Source: Datisca glomerata
Taxonomy: Eukaryota; Streptophyta; Magnoliopsida; Cucurbitales; Datiscaceae
NCBI GenBank assembly: GCA_003255025.1
Contig: QANY01011423.1
Location: forward strand, 764,788 to 828,787
DNA length: 64,000 bases
Direction: 5' to 3'
The first letter of the stretch is position 1. Each line of letters begins with the position of its first letter. A model generated the notes under the pieces. That model searched no databases. It worked only from the letters and a program-made list of their open reading frames with translations, and was not told the DNA's origin. Made by a program: the position numbers and the translations under genes. Shown here piece by piece: positions 59,836-64,000 of the stretch.

Positions 59836-60728
59836 TCACTACTTGAACCCTTCAAGTAGTGATGAGTTTACTGGACAACAGACTTCAAGAGAAAAAAATT
59901 ACTTGAAGGGTTCAAGTAGTAAAAAATATCTACTTGAACCATTCAAGTAGTCATATGCTCACTGAAAAATTGTAAGACAAAAATGACTACTTGAACCCCC
60001 CAAGTAGTGATTTTGATTTTGGGAGTAAAAGAAATATTACTTGAAGGGTTCAAGTAGTTGTATCTGACTACTTGAACCCTTCAAATGTGGTTTTGATTCT
60101 GGAAGTAATAAAAAAATATTACTTGAAGGGTTCAAGTTGTTGTATCTGACTACTTGAATACTCCAAGTAGTGAGTTTGATTCTGAAAGTACAAAAAACAA
60201 TTACTTGAAGGGTTCAAATAATCAGAACTACTTGAACCCTTCCAGTAGTGATTTTGATTCTGAAAGTAAAAAATAAAATATTGCTTGAAGGGTTCAAGTA
60301 GTTGTATCTGACTACTTGAACCCTTCAAGTAGTGATTTTGATTCTGGAAGTAAAAAAAAATATATTACTTGAAGGATTCAAGTAGTTGTATTTGAGTACT
60401 AGAACTCTTCAAGTAGTGATTTTGATTTTGATAAAAAAATATTACTTGAAGGGTTCAAGTAGATGTATCTGACTACTTGAACCCTTCAAGTAGTAAGTTT
60501 GATTCTGAAAGTAAAAAAAAATATTACTTGAAGGGTTCAAGTAGTCAGATTCAACTACTTGAATCCTTCAAGTAGTTAGTTTGATTCATGCAATCAATTT
60601 TTTAGTGAGCACGTGACTACTTGAAGGGTTCAAGTAGTTATTTTTACTACTTGAAACCTTCAAGTAATTCTTTTTCTCTTGAAGTGTGTTGTCCAGTAAG
60701 CTCGTCACTACTTGAAGGGTTCAAGTAA

Positions 60729-60948
60729 TTATCCGGACGGTGCAACTTTAAAATTTCTAGAACAAACACATCGTGGCACGTGCATGTCAACTTTAGGAGG
60801 GTAAAACTTTTGACTCGGGTGGATCCATGTGATCCGTAAGATATCAAATAGAATCTTATTCAGAGATCTACATGTGCAATGGGCTTACCCCTCATAGCCT
60901 CGTTTCAGGTAAAAAAAATACTGTTTTAATCACTTTCGGAGGATCGGA
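60729..60948 (-). repeat. Right inverted arm inside array P2
   Basis: Reverse complement of 59642-59835 with substitutions and a ~15-bp length difference near 60880-60910. Confidence 0.85.
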
Positions 60949-62064
60949 AATTGTTTCGGTCATAATTTTGGGCTTTTCATAGGATTCAATAGGTTTTGGA
61001 AGATCGATTGCTGGAAATCGTGCGTAATTCAAAAACTTTTAGTATTGTTAGAGTTTTGTTGAGACTTCTGCTACATCAAGTAGTAATTTTATACTACTTA
61101 AACCCTTCAAGTAGTTTTTTTCCTCCTGAAGTTTATTGTCCAGTAAACTCATCACTACTTAAAGGGTTCAAGTAATAATTTTTTACTACTTGAAAAGTTC
61201 AAGTAATAAGTTTTATGTAGTAAGTTTTCACTACTTGAACCCTCAAGTACTGATTTTCTTACTAGACAATAGACTTCAAAAGAAAAAAAACTATTTGAAG
61301 GGTTCAAGTAATCACTAGTGTTTGAGTCGCTAAATGATCAAACAAAAAATAACTACTTGAAGGGTTCAAATAGTCATAAAAACTACTTAAACCCTTCAAG
61401 TAGTCACCCGATATATGAGTAATTGACTGACAAAAAAATCAACTACTAGAACCCTTCAAGTAGTCATACATAACTACTAGAACCCTTCAAGTAGTCATAC
61501 ATAACTACTAGAACCCTTCAAGTAGTCATACATAACTACTTGAATGGTTCAAGTAGTCATAACTACGTGAACCATTTAAGTAGTCACCTGGTGTATGGGT
61601 AATCAACTGACAAAAAAACTACTTGAACCCTTCAAGTAGTCATAAACAACTACTTGAATCATTCGAGTGTCACCTAGTTTATGAGTGTTGACTGAAAAAA
61701 TTAATTACTTGAAAGGTTCAAGTAGTGATAAAAACTATTTGAACCCTTCAAGTTAAAGAAAACACATCGTTGAAAAATAAAGAAGTAGAAGAAAAATAAA
61801 ATATTATTAAATTGATTTGACATGTGCATTTAAAAAGAAAAAAATGATGAGGGAGAGAGATTGCAAGTGATGTTGTGAAGTTGGTGGGCCATGAGTATAA
61901 AATTTCTTATTTTCAACACAAGTATAAAACTCCTTATGGAAAATGAAAAAGATATATTTATCCTAAAAACCCTATAAATTAATACTAGGTTAGTGTGTAT
62001 ATGCATTTATGTGTGAGTGTACATGAATTTATATAATTACCCCTTGAGATCTTGGGGTATTACA

Positions 62065-62306
62065 GTGCCAATGCCGATAATGTCTAGAGCAATCATCACC
62101 CATTACCACATTGCCTACACCTATTTGTTCATGTAAATCAAACCAAGATTAGTTTGGACACATGTGAAAAAGTACCTTGTATCTAACACCCATTCAGATA
62201 TGCTTCTTTGACTTGCAATCACCAGGAGTTGTGAGCTTTCATATCCATCATCTCCAACTACTGTGTTTCTGAAACTGTTATTTTCTTCTCTCTTTTTTCT
62301 GGACAA
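62065..62306 (-). pseudogene. Zinc knuckle to protease region of Copia B
   Basis: The minus strand encodes CLHCHSEGHIKRNCPEK-like sequence near 62340-62290 and SEWVLDTRYFFTCVQTN, where the protease D-S/T-G motif has become D-T-R, then VGNVVMGDDCSRHY before the insertion border. Confidence 0.8.
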
Positions 62307-62413
62307 TTTCTTTTGATATGACCTTCACTATGGCAGTGCAAACATTTGAACTTCCCTTTTGGAACCTGAACTTTGATCTTGATTTTTCTTTCTTCCTTTG
62401 GTTATCTTTCTTC

Positions 62414-63039
62414 TCATATCTTTTCAGTAGTTCCCTTAGTTGTCAAGCCTTCTCCAACTCCGGATTCCTCCCTAAAAACCTTAAATTTAAGTTCTTTTAC
62501 GCTGATTGTACTAAGAACATCATTGAGAGTTGGAACATTCTTGCTATATGTGAGTGTATCCCTCAAGGTTTTAAACCTTTTTCGTAATAAGTTGAAGAGA
62601 CATACAGTTTGATCTTCATTATCTATCTTAACCTCAAGATTTTCAAGATCCATGATCAGCTCTGTGAATCATCAGGATTTTTTTCAATGGGTTTTCCATC
62701 ATCCATCTGGAAGCCATATAACTTCACCTTGAGATATGTCCTATTTGGTAGTGACTTAGTCATGAATATGTGTTCCAGGTTCAACCATAGTTTTCCTGTA
62801 AAACTTTCCTTAGACACATTCCTCAGAATAGTGTCACTAAAATGCAAGATTATGGTGTTCTTTACCTTTCTCAAGATGTTGGCCTTTTCCGTGACAAGCA
62901 ATAAAGATGAAATCTTTTCTTCACCAAGAAGTGCATCATCAAGCTCCATATTCCCAAACAGTGCCATCATCTTCATTCTCCAAAGTCCAAAATCGTTATC
63001 CCCATTAGACTTCTCAATGTCATACTTAGGTATAAACAT
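62414..63039 (-). pseudogene. gag of Copia B
   Basis: Two overlapping open stretches on the minus strand: 63039-62656, reading KYDIEKSNGDNDFGLWRMKM, DTILRNVSKESFTGKLWLNL and YLKVKLYGFQMDDGKPIEKN; and 62653-62414, reading DLENLEVKIDNEDQTVCLFN and TYSKNVPTLNDVLSTISVKE. This is the TNT1/Tork-type gag (UBN2 domain). A frameshift separates the two parts. Confidence 0.9.
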
Positions 63040-63144
63040 CTTGATCCAACTTTGACTATTATGGAAGCAAGAAATTCCTTTCTATGAGCAGCCTTCAAAC
63101 TGTCAATAACTTAGACTCAGTTTAAGAAAAGGTGAATCAGATTA

Positions 63145-63542
63145 TGAACTAGAGTGTTCACAATTGAACTAGCAGTAAATAAAGAAAAAACTACAAAGAT
63201 TTACGTGATTCGATTTTGTGTGAATCTACCCCACAGGAAGGCCACCACCTAAAGATCTCTTTATCACTAAGCAAGGTACAAGTTTACAACTTTCTCCTCC
63301 AAGAAGCTTTCTTCGAGAAATAACAAATTCTAGCTCTCTCAAAACATAAAAATTATTCTCTCAGAATTGTGATCCTTAATTATCCTAGAGATAACACCTA
63401 TTACTTATATATAGCAGTTAGTTATCCATAACTAACTAACACCTAAAAATTAAGTATGCCTGCAAAAAATTTTCAACTGACTTAATAAGTCAATAGCCAA
63501 TAATAAACTATTTTAAAAATAGATTTGAATCACCCAGCTACA
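63145..63542 (-). repeat. 5' LTR of Copia B
   Basis: Minus-strand start TGTAGCTGGGTGATTC at 63542 and end CTCTAGTTCA at 63145. A TATATATAAG run (minus strand, about 63404-63413) may be its TATA box. The expected initiator-Met primer-binding site after it is degenerate (TAATCTGATTCACC). Confidence 0.75.
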
Positions 63543-64000
63543 ACGGTATGCCATCGATTTCCATAATCTAGATTCCAGAATATTTTTTTGTGAGCTGGAA
63601 CCATGTTCTACGCGCAACCAACAAAAGAAATGGTAGAAGATCTTATAGAAGCCTCCCATGGAGGAGAGGCAGGTAGAGTTTTTCTTAAATCAAAATAGGT
63701 AGGTAGAGTTGAGGATTGCTGATGTGCTTGTAGGGGAAAGAAGTATGAACACGGGAGTTTACTGAATATAAAAAAAGATAAGTAGAAGACCTTGGATTCT
63801 GCCACGATCCAAACTACAATAAATGTCTTTAAGCAATCTTCTCCTTTGATAACATTGGTTGGCCAGTGAGAGAGTTCGATGAAATTATGTAGATGGATGA
63901 TGTCACCTCAACGAGCTTGAACCTTGCCCCGTTCGCTGAGTGAGGACATTGACCTCTGCGAACACATGCAACACTTGTATACACCGAAAAATACTCAAGA
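63543..64000. other. Flank of Copia B, nothing recognised
   Basis: No gene or repeat could be supported in the final 458 bases. The minus-strand ORF 63805-63608 has no recognisable feature. Confidence 0.45.

Larger units (their letters stand above)
59545..61755. repeat. Palindrome array P2 (TACTTGAA-NNN-TTCAAGTA)
   Basis: About 40 copies of the same near-palindrome as array P1. Between 60030 and 60560 they form a regular higher-order unit of about 80 bp containing one GGG-centred and one CCC-centred copy plus the linker GTGATTTTGATTCTGGAAGT and an A run. From 61440 to 61560 a 31-bp unit (ACTACTAGAACCCTTCAAGT + AGTCATACATA) occurs four times. Two linkers without palindromes (59642-59835 and 60729-60948) are inverted copies of each other. 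Confidence 0.92.
59530..61972. mobile_element. Foldback element F2 (right TIR present, left TIR not found)
   Basis: The right end 61800-61972 is homologous to the right terminal repeat of element F1: AATGATGAGGGAGAGAGATT, GCAAGTGATGTTGTGAAGTT, GGTGGGCCATGAGTATAAAA, and the terminus ATATATTTATCCTAAAAACCC. The left terminal repeat and a duplicated TATAAATTA were not found. The sequence 58900-59530 to its left looks like ordinary LTR or transcribed DNA. The element therefore lost its left end or is a rearranged derivative, and the left border given is only the start of the array. Confidence 0.7.
58550..62064 (-). mobile_element. Gypsy-like LTR (probable solo LTR) nested in Copia B
   Basis: Perfect 5-bp duplication GTGCC at 58545-58549 and 62065-62069. 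Read on the minus strand the insertion begins TGTAATACCCCAAGATCTCA and ends CGTGGCCTTATA. A TGTAATACCCC start is common in plant Ty3/Gypsy LTRs. Removing it restores the Copia B reading frame. No coding domain is present. The 3.5-kb length is explained by the palindrome-array element nested inside it. The 3' terminus (TATA instead of the usual CA) is atypical. Confidence 0.75.
53575..63542 (-). mobile_element. Ty1/Copia retrotransposon, family B (defective, doubly nested)
   Basis: On the minus strand: 5' LTR (63145-63542), gag (63039-62414), zinc knuckle and protease (62306-62065), pre-integrase and integrase (58560-57640), reverse transcriptase (57120-56800), RNase H (56600-53780) and 3' LTR (53575-53709, internally deleted). 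Two later insertions interrupt it: a Gypsy-like LTR with GTGCC duplication (58550-62064) and a truncated L-family element (54086-56130). The domain set and wording are of the TNT1/Tork type and differ from family A. Stops and frameshifts are frequent. No target duplication was recognised at the outer ends. Confidence 0.9.

Noticed and set aside
60119..60847. Open frames on the minus strand through palindrome array P2 (repeats of YLNPSSS and SSSQIQ)
   Set aside because: They are translations of the tandem DNA repeat, with no start context, domain or splice support.

Overview
This window looks like nuclear DNA of a eudicot plant. The sequence is AT-rich, the coding exons are short and separated by long introns with GT-AG (one GC-AG) splice sites, and most of the space is nested transposable elements. 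I could not name the species. Two N-containing homopolymer runs (about 17855-17893 and 20275-20298) show that it is a draft assembly.

Three intact host genes lie on the + strand. (1) 16933-23778 is an eight-exon nuclear gene for a plastid-type MraY (phospho-MurNAc-pentapeptide transferase, a peptidoglycan-precursor enzyme), predicted 523 aa. (2) 39434-41893 is a six-exon gene for cytosolic ribosomal protein uS11 (RPS14), 150 aa, whose first coding exon is only the ATG. (3) 47057-49392 is a four-exon gene for a 155-aa membrane protein of the '60S ribosomal protein L18a-like' family. The genes have unrelated functions and do not form a cluster.

Layout. 1-3000: degenerate tandem repeats. 3780-4845: LINE remnant (-). 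6696-13147: Ty1/Copia element (+) with a perfect 5-bp target duplication, a 2.1-kb LTR-like insertion and a large 3' deletion. 13153-15134: probable Helitron with an orphan exon. 15161-16594: Pack-MULE-like element carrying a SAUR fragment and an SPL (SBP-box) fragment, ending about 340 bp before the MraY start codon. 16933-23778: MraY, with a LINE in intron 5 and a MITE in intron 7. 24402-24849: second copy of that MITE, inverted. 25090-28441: minisatellites and a short LINE. 29328-37002: Copia element (-) of the same family as the first, its 5' LTR split by a 1.69-kb Mutator-type foldback element. 37920-39070: LINE 3' end. 39434-41893: RPS14. 42741-43658: Harbinger-type MITE. 44500-45500: GC-rich LTR-like sequence. 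45937-46193: plastid rbcL fragment. 47057-49392: L18a-like gene. 50091-53125: element with short inverted termini. 53575-63542: a second Copia family (-), interrupted by a truncated copy of the 2.1-kb LTR-like element and by a 3.5-kb Gypsy-like LTR that itself holds a second palindrome array.

The most unusual structure is the pair of arrays (35270-36550 and 59545-61755) built from an approximately 19-21-bp near-palindrome (TACTTGAA-GGG/CCC-TTCAAGTA), about 28 and about 40 copies. The first sits inside long terminal inverted repeats flanked by a perfect 9-bp target duplication, so it is mobile DNA of Mutator type. The second shares the same right terminal repeat and contains an additional pair of ~200-bp inverted arms.
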